In this document: in pieces, positions 15,801-28,639 of the stretch
How the letters are laid out: each line of letters begins with the position of its first letter
Position numbering within the stretch: the stretch's first letter is position 1
Source of the DNA: Hydractinia symbiolongicarpus
Lineage: Eukaryota; Cnidaria; Hydrozoa; Anthoathecata; Hydractiniidae
DNA: 64,000 bases
Direction of reading: 5' to 3'
Assembly (NCBI RefSeq): GCF_029227915.1
Contig: NC_079883.1
Span: 32,304,001-32,368,000, forward strand
The notes under the pieces: generated by a model
The model's database searches: none
Seen by the model: the letters and a program-made list of their open reading frames with translations, nothing else
What the model was told of the DNA's origin: nothing
Translations under genes and position numbers: made by a program

Positions 15801-18800
15801 CAGGCTTGGCCCGCATAGTTGTATGTATCTATAAAAAGTACCCAGGGAGTAAACTCATTTGCCGAACGATTTTTTAAATTATTTTTTCACCACTAAAACG
15901 CATGAGACTTGTAGTTTTCAGAAATGTTTTCATTTTTGATGAGACGCCTGATGAAAGTGGTTTAATCGCCGGCAAACGAAAACCCGCGATTTCCCGTAAA
16001 TCTCGGGCTTGGCCCGTATAGTCGAATGTATACAAAGAAAGTACCCTGCGAGTAAACTCATTTCCCAAACGTTTTTTTAAATTATTATTTCACCACTAAA
16101 ACGCATGAGACTTGTAGTTTTCAAAAAAGTTTTCATTCTTGATGAGACGCTTAATGAAAGGGGTTTAATCGCCGGCAAACGAAAACCCGCGATTTCCCGT
16201 AAATCCCGGGCTTGGCCCGTATAGTCGAATGTATACATAGAAAGTACCCAGGGAGTAAACTCATTTCCCGAACAATTTTTTAAACTATTTTTTCACCACT
16301 AAAACGCATGAGACTTGTAGTTTTCAAAAATGTTTTCATTTTTGATGAAACGCTTAATGAAAGGGGTTTAATCGCCGGCAAACGAAAACCCGCGATTTCC
16401 CGTAAATCCCGGGCTTGGCCCGTATAGTCGAATGTATACAAAGAAAGTACCCTATGAGTAAACTCATTTCCAGAACGATTTTTTAAATTAGTTTTTCTCC
16501 ACTAAAACGCATAAGACTTGTAGTTTTCAACAATGTTTTCATTTTTGATGAGACGCTGAATAAAAGAAGTTTAATCGCCGTCAAACGAAAACCCGCGATT
16601 TCCCGTAAATCCCGGGCTTGGCCCGTATAGTCAAAAGTATACAAAGAAAGTACCCCGGGAGTAAACTCATTTCCCAAACGATTTTTTAAATTATTTTGTC
16701 ACCACTAAAACGCATGAGACTTGTAGTTTTCAAAAGTGTTTTCATTTTTGATGAGACGCTGAATAAAAGAAGTTTAATCGTTGGCAAACGAAAACCCGCA
16801 ATTTCCCGTAAATCCCAGGCTTGGCCCGCATAGTTGTATGTATCTATAAAAAGTACCCAGGGAGTAAACTCATTTGCCGAACGATTTTTTAAATTATTTT
16901 TTCACCACTAAAACGCATGAGACTTGTAGTTTTCAGAAATGTTTTCATTTTTGATGAGACGCCTGATGAAAGTGGTTTAATCGCCGGCAAACGAAAACCC
17001 GCGATTTCCCGTAAATCCCGGGCTTGGCCCGTATAGTCGAATGTATACAAAGAAAGTACCCTGCGAGTAAACTCATTTCCCAAACGTTTTTTTAAATTAT
17101 TATTTCACCACTAAAACGCATGAGACTTGTAGTTTTCAAAAAAGTTTTCATTCTTGATGAGACGCTTAATGAAAGGGGTTTAATCGCCGGCAAACGAAAA
17201 CCCGCGATTTCCCGTAAATCCCGGGCTTGGCCCGTATAGTCGAATGTATACATAGAAAGTACCCAGGGAGTAAACTCATTTCCCGAACAATTTTTTAAAC
17301 TATTTTTTCACCACTAAAACGCATGAGACTTGTAGTTTTCAAAAATGTTTTCATTTTTGATGAAACGCTTAATGAAAGGGGTTTAATCGCCGGCAAACGA
17401 AAACCCGCGATTTCCCGTAAATCCCGGGCTTGGCCCGTATAGTCGAATGTATACAAAGAAAGTACCCTATGAGTAAACTAGTTTCCAGAACGATTTTTTA
17501 AATTAGTTTTTCACCACTAAAACGCATAAGACTTGTAGTTTTCAAAAATGTTTTCATTTTTGATGAGACGCTGAATAAAAGAAGTTTAATCGCCGGCAAA
17601 CGAAAACCTGCCATTTCCCGTAAATCCCGGGCTTGGCCCGTATAGTCGAATGTATACATAGAAAGTACCCAGGGAGTAAACTCATTTCCCGAACAATTTT
17701 TTAAACTATTTTTTCACCACTAAAACGCATGAGACTTGTAGTTTTCAAAAATGTTTTCATTTTTGATGAAACGCTTAATGAAAGGGGTTTAATCGCCGGC
17801 AAACGAAAACCCGCGATTTCCCGTAAATCCCAGGCTTGGCCCGTATAGTCGAATGTATACAAAGAAAGTACCCTATGAGTAAACTAATTTCCAGAACGAT
17901 TTTTTAAATTAGTTTTTCACCACTAAAACGCATAAGACTTGTAGTTTTCAAAAATGTTTTCATTTTTGATGAGACGCTGAACAAAAGAAGTTTAGTCGCC
18001 GGCAAACGCAAACCTGCGATTTCCCGTAAATCCCGGGCTTGGCCCGTATAGTCGAATGTATACAAAGAAAGTACCCAGGGAGTAAACTCATTTACCGAAC
18101 GATTTTTTAAATTATTTTCTCACCACTAAAACGCATGAGACTTGTAGTTTTCAAAAAAGTTTTCATTCTTGATGAGACTCTTAATGAAAGGGGTTTAATC
18201 GCCGGCAAACGAAAACCTGCGATTTCCCGTAAATCCCGGGCTTGGCCCGTATAGTCGAATGTATACATAGAAAGTACCCAGGGAGTAAACTCATTTCCCG
18301 AACAATTTTTTAAATTAGTTTTTCACCACTAAAACGCATAAGACTTGTAGTTTTCAAAAATGTTTTCATTTTTGATGAGACGCTGAATAAAAGAAGTTTA
18401 ATCGCCGTCAAACGAAGACCCGCGATTTCCCGTAAATCACGGGCTTGGCCCGTATAGTCAAAAGTATACAAAGAAAGTACCCAGGGAGTAAACTTATTTC
18501 CCGAACGATTTTATAAATTATTTTTTCACCACTAAAACGCATGAGACTTGTAGTTTTCAGAAATGTTTTCATTTTTGATGAGACGCCTGATGAAAGTGGT
18601 TTAATCGCCGGCAAACGAAAACCCGCGATTTCCCGTAAATCCCGGGCTTGGCCCGTATAGTCGAATGTATACAAAGAAAGTACCCTGCGAGTAAACTCAT
18701 TTCCCAAACGTTTTTTTAAATTATTATTTCACCACTAAAACGCATGAGACTTGTAGTTTTCAAAAAAGTTTTCATTCTTGATGAGACGCTTAATGAAAGG

Positions 18801-21763
18801 GGTTTAATCGCCGGCAAACGAAAACCCGCGATTTCCCGTAAATCCCGGGCTTGGCCCGTATAGTCGAATGTATACATAGAAAGTACCCAGGGAGTAAACT
18901 CATTTCCCGAACAATTTTTTAAACTATTTTTTCACCACTAAAACGCATGGGACTTGTAGTTTTCAAAAATGTTTTCATTTTTGATGAAACGCTTAATGAA
19001 AGGGGTTTAATCGCCGGCAAACGAAAACCCGCGAAATCCCGTAAATCCCGGGCTTGGCCTGTATAGTCGAATGTATACAAAGAAAGTACCCTATGAGTAA
19101 ACTCATTTCCAGAACGATTTTTTAAATTAGTTTTTCACCACTAAAACGCATAAGACTTGTAGTTTTCAACAATGTTTTCATTTTTGATGAGACGCTGAAT
19201 AAAAGAAGTTTAATCGCCGTCAAACGAAAACAAGCGATTTCCCGTAAATCCCGGGCTTGGCCCGTATAGTCAAAAGTATACAAAGAAAGTACTCAGGGAG
19301 TAAACTCAATTCCCAAACGATTTTTTAAATTATTTTGTCACCACTAAAACGCATGAGACTTGTAGTTTTCAAAAGTGTTTTTATTTTTGACGAGACGCTG
19401 AATAAAAGAAGTTTAATCGTTGGCAAACGAAAACCCGCAATTTCCCGTAAATCCCAGGCTTGGCCCGTATAGTTGTATGTATCTAAAGAAAGTACCCAGG
19501 GAGTAAACTGATTTTCCGAACGATTTTTCAAATTATTTCTGCACCACTAGAACAAATGAGACTTGTAGTTTTCAAAAATGTTTTCATTTTTAATGAGAAG
19601 ATTAATGAAAGAGGTTTAATCGCCGGCAAACGAAAACCCGCGATTTCCCGTAAATCCCGGACTCGGCCCGTATAGTCAAAAGTATGCAAAGAAAGTACCC
19701 AGGGAGTAAACTCATTTCCCGAACGATTTTTAAATTATTTTTTCACCACTAAAGCGCATGAGACTTGTAGTTTTCAGAAATGTTTTCATTTTTGATGAGA
19801 CGCTTAATGAAAGTGGTTTAATCGCCGGCAAACGAAAACCCGCGATTTCCCGTAAATCCCGGGCTTGGCCCGTATAGTCGAATGTATACAAAGAAAGTAC
19901 CCTGTGCGTAAACTCATTTCCAGAACGATTTTTTTAATTATTTTTCCACCACTAAAACGCATAAGACTTGTAGTTTTCAAAAGTGTTTTCATTTTTGATG
20001 AGACGCTGAATAAAAGAAGTTTAATCGCCGGCAAACGAAAACCCGCGATTTCCCGTAAATCCGGGACTCGGCCTGTATAGTCAAAAGTATACAAAGAAAG
20101 TACCCAGGGAGTAAACTCATTTCCCGAACGATTTTTTAAGTTATTTTTTCACCACTAAAACGCATGCGACTTGTAGTTTTCAGTAATGTTTTCATTTTTG
20201 ATGAGACGCCTAAGGAAAGTGGTTTAATCGCCGGCAAACGAAAACCCGCGATTTCCCGTAAATCCCGGGCTTGGCCCGTATAGTCGAATGTATACAAAGA
20301 AAGTACCCTGTGAGTAAACTCATTTCCCAAACGTTTTTTTAAATTATTATTTCACCACTAAAACGCATGAGACTTGTAGTTTTCAAAAGTGTTTTCATTT
20401 TTGATGAGACGCTGAATAAAAGAAGTTTAATCGCCGTCAAACGAAAACCCGCGATTTCCCGTAAATCCCGGGCTTGGCCCGTATAGTCAGAAGTATACAA
20501 AGAAAGTACCCCGGGAGTAAACTCATTTCCCAAACGATTTTTTAAATTATTTTGTCACCACTAAAACGCATGAGACTTGTAGTTTTCAAAAGTGTTTTCA
20601 TTTTTGATGAGACGCTGAATAAAAGAAGTTTAGTCGTTGGCAAACGAAAACCCGCAATTTCCCGTAAATCCCAGGCTTGGCCCGCATAGTTGTATGTATC
20701 TATAAAAAGTACCCAGGGAGTAAACTCATTTGCCGAACGATTTTTTAAATTATTTTTTCACCACTAAAACGCATGAGACTTGTAGTTTTCAGAAATGTTT
20801 TCATTTTTGATGAGACGCCTGATGAAAGTGGTTTAATCGCCGGCAAACGAAAACCCGCGATTTCCCGTAAATCCCGGGCTTGGCCCGTATAGTCGAATGT
20901 ATACAAAGAAAGTACCCTGCGAGTAAACTCATTTCCCAAACGTTTTTTTAAATTATTATTTCACCACTAAAACGCATGAGACTTGTAGTTTTCAAAAAAG
21001 TTTTCATTCTTGATGAGACGCTTAATGAAAGGGGTTTAATCGCCGGCAAACGAAAACCCGCGATTTCCCGTAAATCCCGGGCTTGGCCCGTATAGTCGAA
21101 TGTATACATAGAAAGTACCCAGGGAGTAAACTCATTTCCCGAACAATTTTTTAAACTATTTTTTCACCACTAAAACGCATGAGACTTGTAGTTTTCAAAA
21201 ATGTTTTCATTTTTGATGAAACGCTTAATGAAAGGGGTTTAATCGCCGGCAAACGAAAACCCGCGATTTCCCGTAAATCCCGGGCTTGGCCCGTATAGTC
21301 GAATGTATACAAAGAAAGTACCCTATGAGTAAACTCATTTCCAGAACGATTTTTTAAATTAGTTTTTCTCCACTAAAACGCATAAGACTTGTAGTTTTCA
21401 ACAATGTTTTCATTTTTGATGAGACGCTGAATAAAAGAAGTTTAATCGCCGTCAAACGAAAACCCGCGATTTCCCGTAAATCCCGGGCTTGGCCCGTATA
21501 GTCAAAAGTATACAAAGAAAGTACCCAGGGAGTAAACTCATTTCCCAAACGATTTTTTAAATTATTTTGTCACCACTAAAACGCATGAGACTTGTAGTTT
21601 TCAAAAGTGTTTTTATTTTTGATGAGACGCTGAATAAAAGAAGTTTAATCGTTGGCAAACGAAAACCCGCAATTTCCCGTAAATCCCAGGCTTGGCCCGT
21701 ATAGTTGTATGTATCTAAAGAAAGTACCCAGGGAGTAAACTGATTTTCCGAACGATTTTTCAA
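857..21763. repeat. Higher-order repeats of 22-26 monomers
   Basis: Blocks of distinctive monomer variants recur in the same order. 1.06-4.30 kb matches 6.13-9.37 kb at an offset of 5,073 bp. 8.57-10.76 kb matches 13.03-15.22 kb at 4,465 bp. 11.6-13.2 kb matches 16.9-18.5 kb at 5,277 bp. 14.45-16.68 kb matches 19.33-21.55 kb at 4,871 bp. Each offset is within 1-2 bp of an integer number of 203-bp monomers (25, 22, 26 and 24). The changing offsets imply gain or loss of whole monomers after the blocks amplified, as expected from unequal exchange. Outer limits are approximate. Confidence 0.85.
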
Positions 21764-22773
21764 ATTATTTCTGCACCACTAGAACAAATGAGACTTGTAG
21801 TTTTCAAAAATGTTTTCATTTTTAATGAGAAGATTAATGAAAGAGGTTTAATCGCCGGCAAACGAAAACCCGCGATTTCCCGTAAATCCCGGACTCGGCC
21901 CGTATAGTCAAAAGTATGCAAAGAAAGTACCCAGGGAGTAAACTCATTTCCTGAACGATTTTTAAATTATTTTTTCACCACTAAAACGCATGAGACTTGT
22001 AGTTTTCAGAAATGTTTTCATTTTTGATGAGACGCTTAATGAAAGTGGTTTAATCGCCGGCAAACGAAAACCTGCGATTTCCCGTAAATCCCGGGCTTGG
22101 CCCGTATAGTCGAATGTATACAAAGAAAGTACCCTGTGCGTAAATTCATTTCCAGAACGATTTTTTAAATTATTTTTCCACCACTAAAACGCATAAGACT
22201 TGTAGTTTACAAAATTTTTTTCATTTTTGATGAGACGCTGAATAAAAGAAGTTTAATCGCCGGCAAACGAAACCCCGCGATTTCCCGTAAATCCTGGGCT
22301 TGGCCCGTATAGTCAAAAAAATACAAAGAAAGTACCCAGGGAGTAAACTCATTTCCCGAACAATTTTTTAAATTATTTTGTCACCACTAAAACGCACGAG
22401 ACTTGTAGTTTTCAAAAGTTTTTTCATTTTTGATGAGACGCTTAATAAAAGAAGTTTAATCGCCGGCAAACGCAAACCTGCGATTTGCCGTAAATCCCGG
22501 GCTTGGCCCGTATAGTCGAATGTATACAAAGAAAGTACCCAGGGAGTAAACTCATTTACCGAACGATTTTTTAAATTATTTTCTCACCACTAAAACGCAT
22601 GAGACTTGTAGTTTTCAAAAATGTTTTCATTTTTGATGAAACGCTTAATGAAAGGGGTTTAATCGCCGGCAAACGAAAACCCGCGATTTCCCGTAAATCC
22701 CGGGCTTGGCCCGTATAGTCGAATGTATACAAAGAAAGTACCCTATGAGTAAACTCATTTCCAGAACGATTTT

Positions 22774-25700
22774 TTAAATTAGTTTTTCACCACTAAAACG
22801 CATAAGACTTGTAGTTTTCAAAAATGTTTTCATTTTTGATGAGACGCTGAATAAAAGAAGTTTAATCGCCGTCAAACGAAAACCCGCGATTTCCCGTAAA
22901 TCCCGGGCTTGGCCCGTATAGTCAAAAGTATACAAAGAAAGTACCCCGGGAGTAAATTCATTTCGCAAACGATTTTTTAAATTATTTTGTCACCACTAAA
23001 ACGCATGAGACTTGTAGTTTTCAAAAGTGTTTTCATTTTTGATGAGACGCTGAATAAAAGAAGTTTAATCGTTGGCAAACGAAAACCCGCAATTTCCCGT
23101 AAATCCCAGGCTTGGCCCGCATAGTTGTATGTATCTAAAGAAAGTACCCAGGGAGTAAACTCATTTGCCGAACGATTTTTTAAATTATTTTTTCAGCACT
23201 AAAACGCATGAGACTTGTAGTTTTCAAAAATGTTTTCATTTTTGATGAGACGCTGGATAAAAGAAGTTTAATCGCCGGCAAACGAAAACCCGCGATTTCC
23301 CGTAAATCCCGGACTCGGCCCGTATAGTCAAAAGTATACAAAGAAAGTACCCAGGGAGTAAACTCATTTTCCGAACGATTTTTTAAATTATTTTGTCACC
23401 ACTAAAACGCATGAGACTTGTAGTTTTCAAAAGTTTTTTCATTTTTGATGAGACGCTGAATAAAAGAAGTTTAATCGCCGGCAAACGCAAACCTGCGATT
23501 TGCCGTAAATCCCGGGCTTTGCCCGTATAGTCGATTGCAAACAAAGAAAGTACCCAGGGAGTAAACTCATTTACCGAACGATTTTTTAAATTATTTTCTC
23601 ACCACTAAAACGCATGAGACTTGTAGTTTTCAAAAAAGTTTTCATTCTTGATGAGAGGCTTAATGAAAGGGGTTTAATCGCCGGCAAACGAAAACCCGCG
23701 ATTTCCCGTAAATCCCGGGCTTGGCCCGTATAGTCGAATGTATACATAGAAAGTACCCAGGAAGTAAACTCATTTCCCGAACAATTTTTTAAACTATTTT
23801 TTCACCACTAAAACGCATGAGACTTGTAGTTTTCAAAAGTTTTTTCATTCTTGATGAGACGCTTAATGAAAGGGGTTTAATCGCCGGCAAACGAAAACCC
23901 GCGATTTCCCGTAAATCCTGGGCTTGGCCCGTATAGTCAAAAAAATACAAAGAAAGTACCCAGGGAGTAAACTCATTTCCCGAACAATTTTTTAAATTAT
24001 TTTGTCACCACTAAAACGCACGAGACTTGTAGTTTTCAAAAGTTTTTTCATTTTTGATGAGAGGCTGAATAAAAGAAGTTTAATCGCCGGCAAACGCAAA
24101 CCTGCGATTTGCCGTAAATCCCGGGCTTGGCCCGTATAGTCGAATGTATACAAAGAAAGTACCCAGGGAGTAATTTCATTTACCGAACGATTTTTTAAAT
24201 TATTTTCTCACCACTAAAACGCATGAGACTTGTAGTTTTCAAAAAAGTTTTCATTCTTGATGAGACGCTTAATGAAAGGGGTTTAATCGCCGGCAAACGA
24301 AAACCCGCGATTTCCCGTAAATCCCGGGCTTGGCCCGTATAGTCGAATGTATACATAGAAAGTACCCAGGGAGTAAACTCATTTCCCGAACAATTTTTTA
24401 AACTATTTTTTCACCACTAAAACGCATGAGACTTGTAGTTTTCAAAAATGTTTTCATTTTTGATGAAACGCTTAATGAAAGGGGTTTAATCGCCGGCAAA
24501 CGAAAACCCGCGATTTCCCGTAAATCCCGGGCTTGGCCCGTATAGTCGAATGTATACAAAGAAAGTACCCTATGAGTAAACTCATTTCCAGAACGATTTT
24601 TTAAATTAGTTTTTCACCACTAAAACGCATAAGACTTGTAGTTTTCAAAAATGTTTTCATTTTTGATGAGACGCTGAATAAAAGAAGTTTAATCGCCGAC
24701 AAACGAAAACCCGCGATTTCCCGTAAATCCCGGGCTTGGCCCGTATAGTCAAAAGTATACAAAGAAAGTACCCCGGGAGTAAACTCATTTCCCCAACGAT
24801 CTTTTAAATTATTTTGTCACCACTAAAACGCATGAGACTTGTAGTTTTCAAAAGTGTTTTCATTTTTGATGAGACGCTGAATAAAAGAAGTTTAATCGTT
24901 GGCAAACGAAAACCCGCAATTTCCCGTAAATCCCAGGCTTGGCCCGCATAGTTGTATGTATCTAAAGAAAGTACCCAGGGAGTAAACTCATTTGCCGAAC
25001 GATTTTTTAAATTATTTTTTCACCACTAAAACGCATGAGACTTATAGTTTTCAAAAATGTTTTCATTTTTGATGAGACGCTGGATAAAAGAAGTTTAATC
25101 GCCGGCAAACGAAAACCCGCGATTTCCCGTAAATCCCGGACTCGGCCCGTATAGTCAAAAGTATACAAAGAAAGTACCCAGGGAGTAAACTCATTTCCCG
25201 AACGATTTTTTAAATTATTTTGTCACCACTAAAACGCACGAGACTTGTAGTTTTCAAAAGTTTTTTCATTTTTGATGAGACGCTGAATAAAAGAAGTTTA
25301 ATCTCCGGCAAACGCAAACCTGCGATTTGCCGTAAATCCCGGGCTTTGCCCGTATAGTCGAATGTATACAAAGAAAGTACCCAGGGAGTAAACTCATTTA
25401 CAGAACGATTTTTTAAATTATTTTCTCACCACTAAAACGCATGAGACTTGTAATTTTCAAAAAAGTTTTCATTCTTGATGAGACGCTTAATGAAAGGGGT
25501 TTAATCGCCGGCAAACGAAAACCCGCGATTTCCCGTAAATCCCGGGCTTGGCCCGTATAGTCGAATGTATACATAGAAAGTACCCAGGGAGTAAACTCAT
25601 TTCCCGAACAATTTTTTAAACTATTTTTTCACCACTAAAACGCATGAGACTTGTAGTTTTCAAAAATGTTTTCATTTTTGATGAAACGCTTAATGAAAGG

Positions 25701-27100
25701 GGTTTAATCGCCGGCAAACGAAAACCCGCGATTTCCCGTAAATCCCGGGCTTGGCCCGTATATTCGAATGTATACAAAGAAAGTACCCTATGAGTAAACT
25801 CATTTCCAGAACGATTTTTTAAATTAGTTTTTCACCACTAAAACGCATAAGACTTGTAGTTTTCAAAAAGGTTTTCATTTTTGATGAGACGCTTAATAAA
25901 AGAAATTTAATCGCCGTCAAACGAAAAACCGCGGTTTCCCGTAAATCCCGGGCTTGGCCCGTATAGTCAAAAGTATACAAAGAAAGTACCCCGGGAGTAA
26001 ACTCATTTCCCAAACGATTTTTTAAATTATTTTGTCACCACTAAAACGCATGAGACTTGTAGTTTTCAAAAGTGTTTTCATTTTTGATGAGACGCTGAAT
26101 AAAAGAAGTTTAATCGTTGGCAAACGAAAACCCGCAATTTCCCGTAAATCCCAGGCTTGGCCCGCATAGTTGTATGTATCTAAAGAAAGTACCCAGGGAG
26201 TAAACTCATTTGCCGAACGATTTTTTAAATTATTTTTTCACCACTAAAACGCATGAGACTTGTAGTTTTCAAAAATGTTTTCATTTTTGATGAGACGCTG
26301 GATAAAAGAAGTTTAATCGCCGGCAAACAAAAACCCGCGATTTCCCGTAAATCCCGGACTCGGCCCGTATAGTCAAAAGTATACAAAGAAAGTACCCAGG
26401 GAGTAAACTCATTTCCCGAACGATTTTTTAAATTATTTTGTCACCACTAAAACGCACGAGACTTGTAGTTTTCAAAAGTTTTTTCATTTTTGATGAGACG
26501 CTGAATAAAAGAAGTTTAATCGCCGGCAAACGCAAACCTGCGATTTGCCGTAAATCCCGGGCTTGGCCCGTATAGTCGAATGTATACAAAGAAAGTACCC
26601 AGGGAGTAAACTCATTTACCGAACGATTTTTTAAATTATTTTCTCACCACTAAAACGCATGAGACTTGTAATTTTCAAAAAAGTTTTCATTCTTGATGAG
26701 ACGCTTAATGAAAGGGGTTTAATCGCCGGCAAACGAAAACCCGCGATTTCCCGTAAATCCCGGGCTTGGCCCGTATAGTCGAATGTATACAAAGAAAGTA
26801 CCCTGTGAGTAAACTCATTTCCCAAACGTTTTTTTAAATTATTATTTCACCACTAAAACGCATGAGACTTGTAGTTTTCAAAAGTGTTTTCATTTTTGAT
26901 GAGACGCTGAATAAAAGAAGTTTAATCGCCGGCAAACGCAAACCTGCGATTTCCCGTAAATCCCGGGCTTGGCCCGTATAGTCGAATGTATACAAAGAAA
27001 GTACCCAGGGAGTAAACTCATTTACCGAACGATTTTTTAAATTATTTTCTCACCACTAAAACGCATGAGACTTGTAGTTTTCAAAAAAGTTTTCATTCTT
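22774..27100. repeat. Local 6-monomer higher-order repeat
   Basis: Diagnostic variants recur about 1,218 bp (6 x 203) apart. The variant CTGGATAAAAG occurs at 25080 and 26298, and the CCCCGGGAG variant at about 24772 and 25989. This is a shorter period than the 22-26-mer blocks to the left, so array dynamics changed along the tract. Boundaries are approximate. Confidence 0.6.
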
Positions 27101-28639
27101 GATGAGACGCTTAATGAAAGGGGTTTAATCGCCGGCAAACGAAAACCCGCGATTTCCCGTAAATCCCGGGCTTGGCCCGTATAGTCGAATGTATACATAG
27201 AAAGTACCCAGGGAGTAAACTCATTTCCCGAACAATTTTTTAAACTATTTTTTCACCACTAAAACGCATGAGACTTGTAGTTTTCAAAACTGTTTTCATT
27301 TTTGATAAAACGTTTAATAAAAGGGGTTTAATCGCCGGCAAACGAAAACCCGCGATTTCCCGTAAATGCCGGGCTTGGCCCGTATAGTCGAATGTATACA
27401 AAGAAAGTACCCTATGAGTAAACTCATTTCCAGAACGATTTTTTAAATTAGTTTTTCACCACTAAAACGCATAAGACTTGTAGTTTTCAAAAATGTTTTC
27501 ATTTTTGATGAGACGCTGAATAAAAGAAGTTTAATCGCCGTCAAACGAAAACCCGCGATTTCCCGTAAATCCCGGGCTTGGCCCGTATAGTCAAAAGTAT
27601 ACAAAGAAAGTACCCAGGGAGTAAACTCATTTCCCAAACGATTTTTTAAATTATTTTGTCACCACTAAAACGCATGAGACTTGTAGTTTTCAAAAGTGTT
27701 TTCATTTTTGATGAGACGCTGAATAAAAGAAGTTTAATCGTTGGCAAACGAAAACCCGCAATTTCCCGTAAATCCCAGGCTTGGCCCGTATAGTTGTATG
27801 TATCTAAAGAAAGTACCCAGGGAGTAAACTGATTTTCCGAACGATTTTTAAAATTATTTCTGCACCACTAGAACAAATGAGACTTGTAGTTTTTAAAAAT
27901 GTTTTCATTTTTAATGAAAAGATTAATGAAAGAGGTTTAATCGCCGGCAAACGAAAACCCGCGATTTCCCGTAAATCCCGGACTCGGCCCGTATAGTCAA
28001 AAGTATACAAAGAAAGTACCCAGGGAGTAAACTCATTTCCCGAACGATTTTTAAATTATTTTTTCACCACTAAAGCGCATGAGACTTGTAGTTTTCAGAA
28101 ATGTTTTCATTTTTGATGAGACGCTTAATGAAAGTGGTTTAATCGCCGGCAAACGAAAACCCGCGATTTCCCGTAAATCCCGGGCTTGGCCCGTATAGTC
28201 GAATGTATACAAAGAAAGTACCCTGTGCGTAAACTCATTTCCAGAACGATTTTTTAAATTATTTTTCCACCACTAAAACGCATAAGACTTGTAGTTTACA
28301 AATTTTTTTTCATTTTTGATGAGACGCTGAATAAAAGACGTTTAATCGCCGGCAAACGAAAACCCGCGATTTCCCGTAAATCCCGGACTCGGCCCGTATA
28401 GTCAAAAGTATACAAAGAAAGTACCCAGGGAGTAAACTCATTTCCCGAACGATTTTTTAAATTATTTTGTCACCACTAAAACGCACGAGACTTGTAGTTT
28501 TCAAAAGTTTTTTCATTTTTGATGAGACGCTGAATAAAAGAAGTTTAATCGCCGGCAAACGCAAACCTGCGATTTGCCGTAAATCCCGGGCTTGGCCCGT
28601 ATAGTCGAATGTATACAAAGAAAGTACCCTGTGAGTAAA

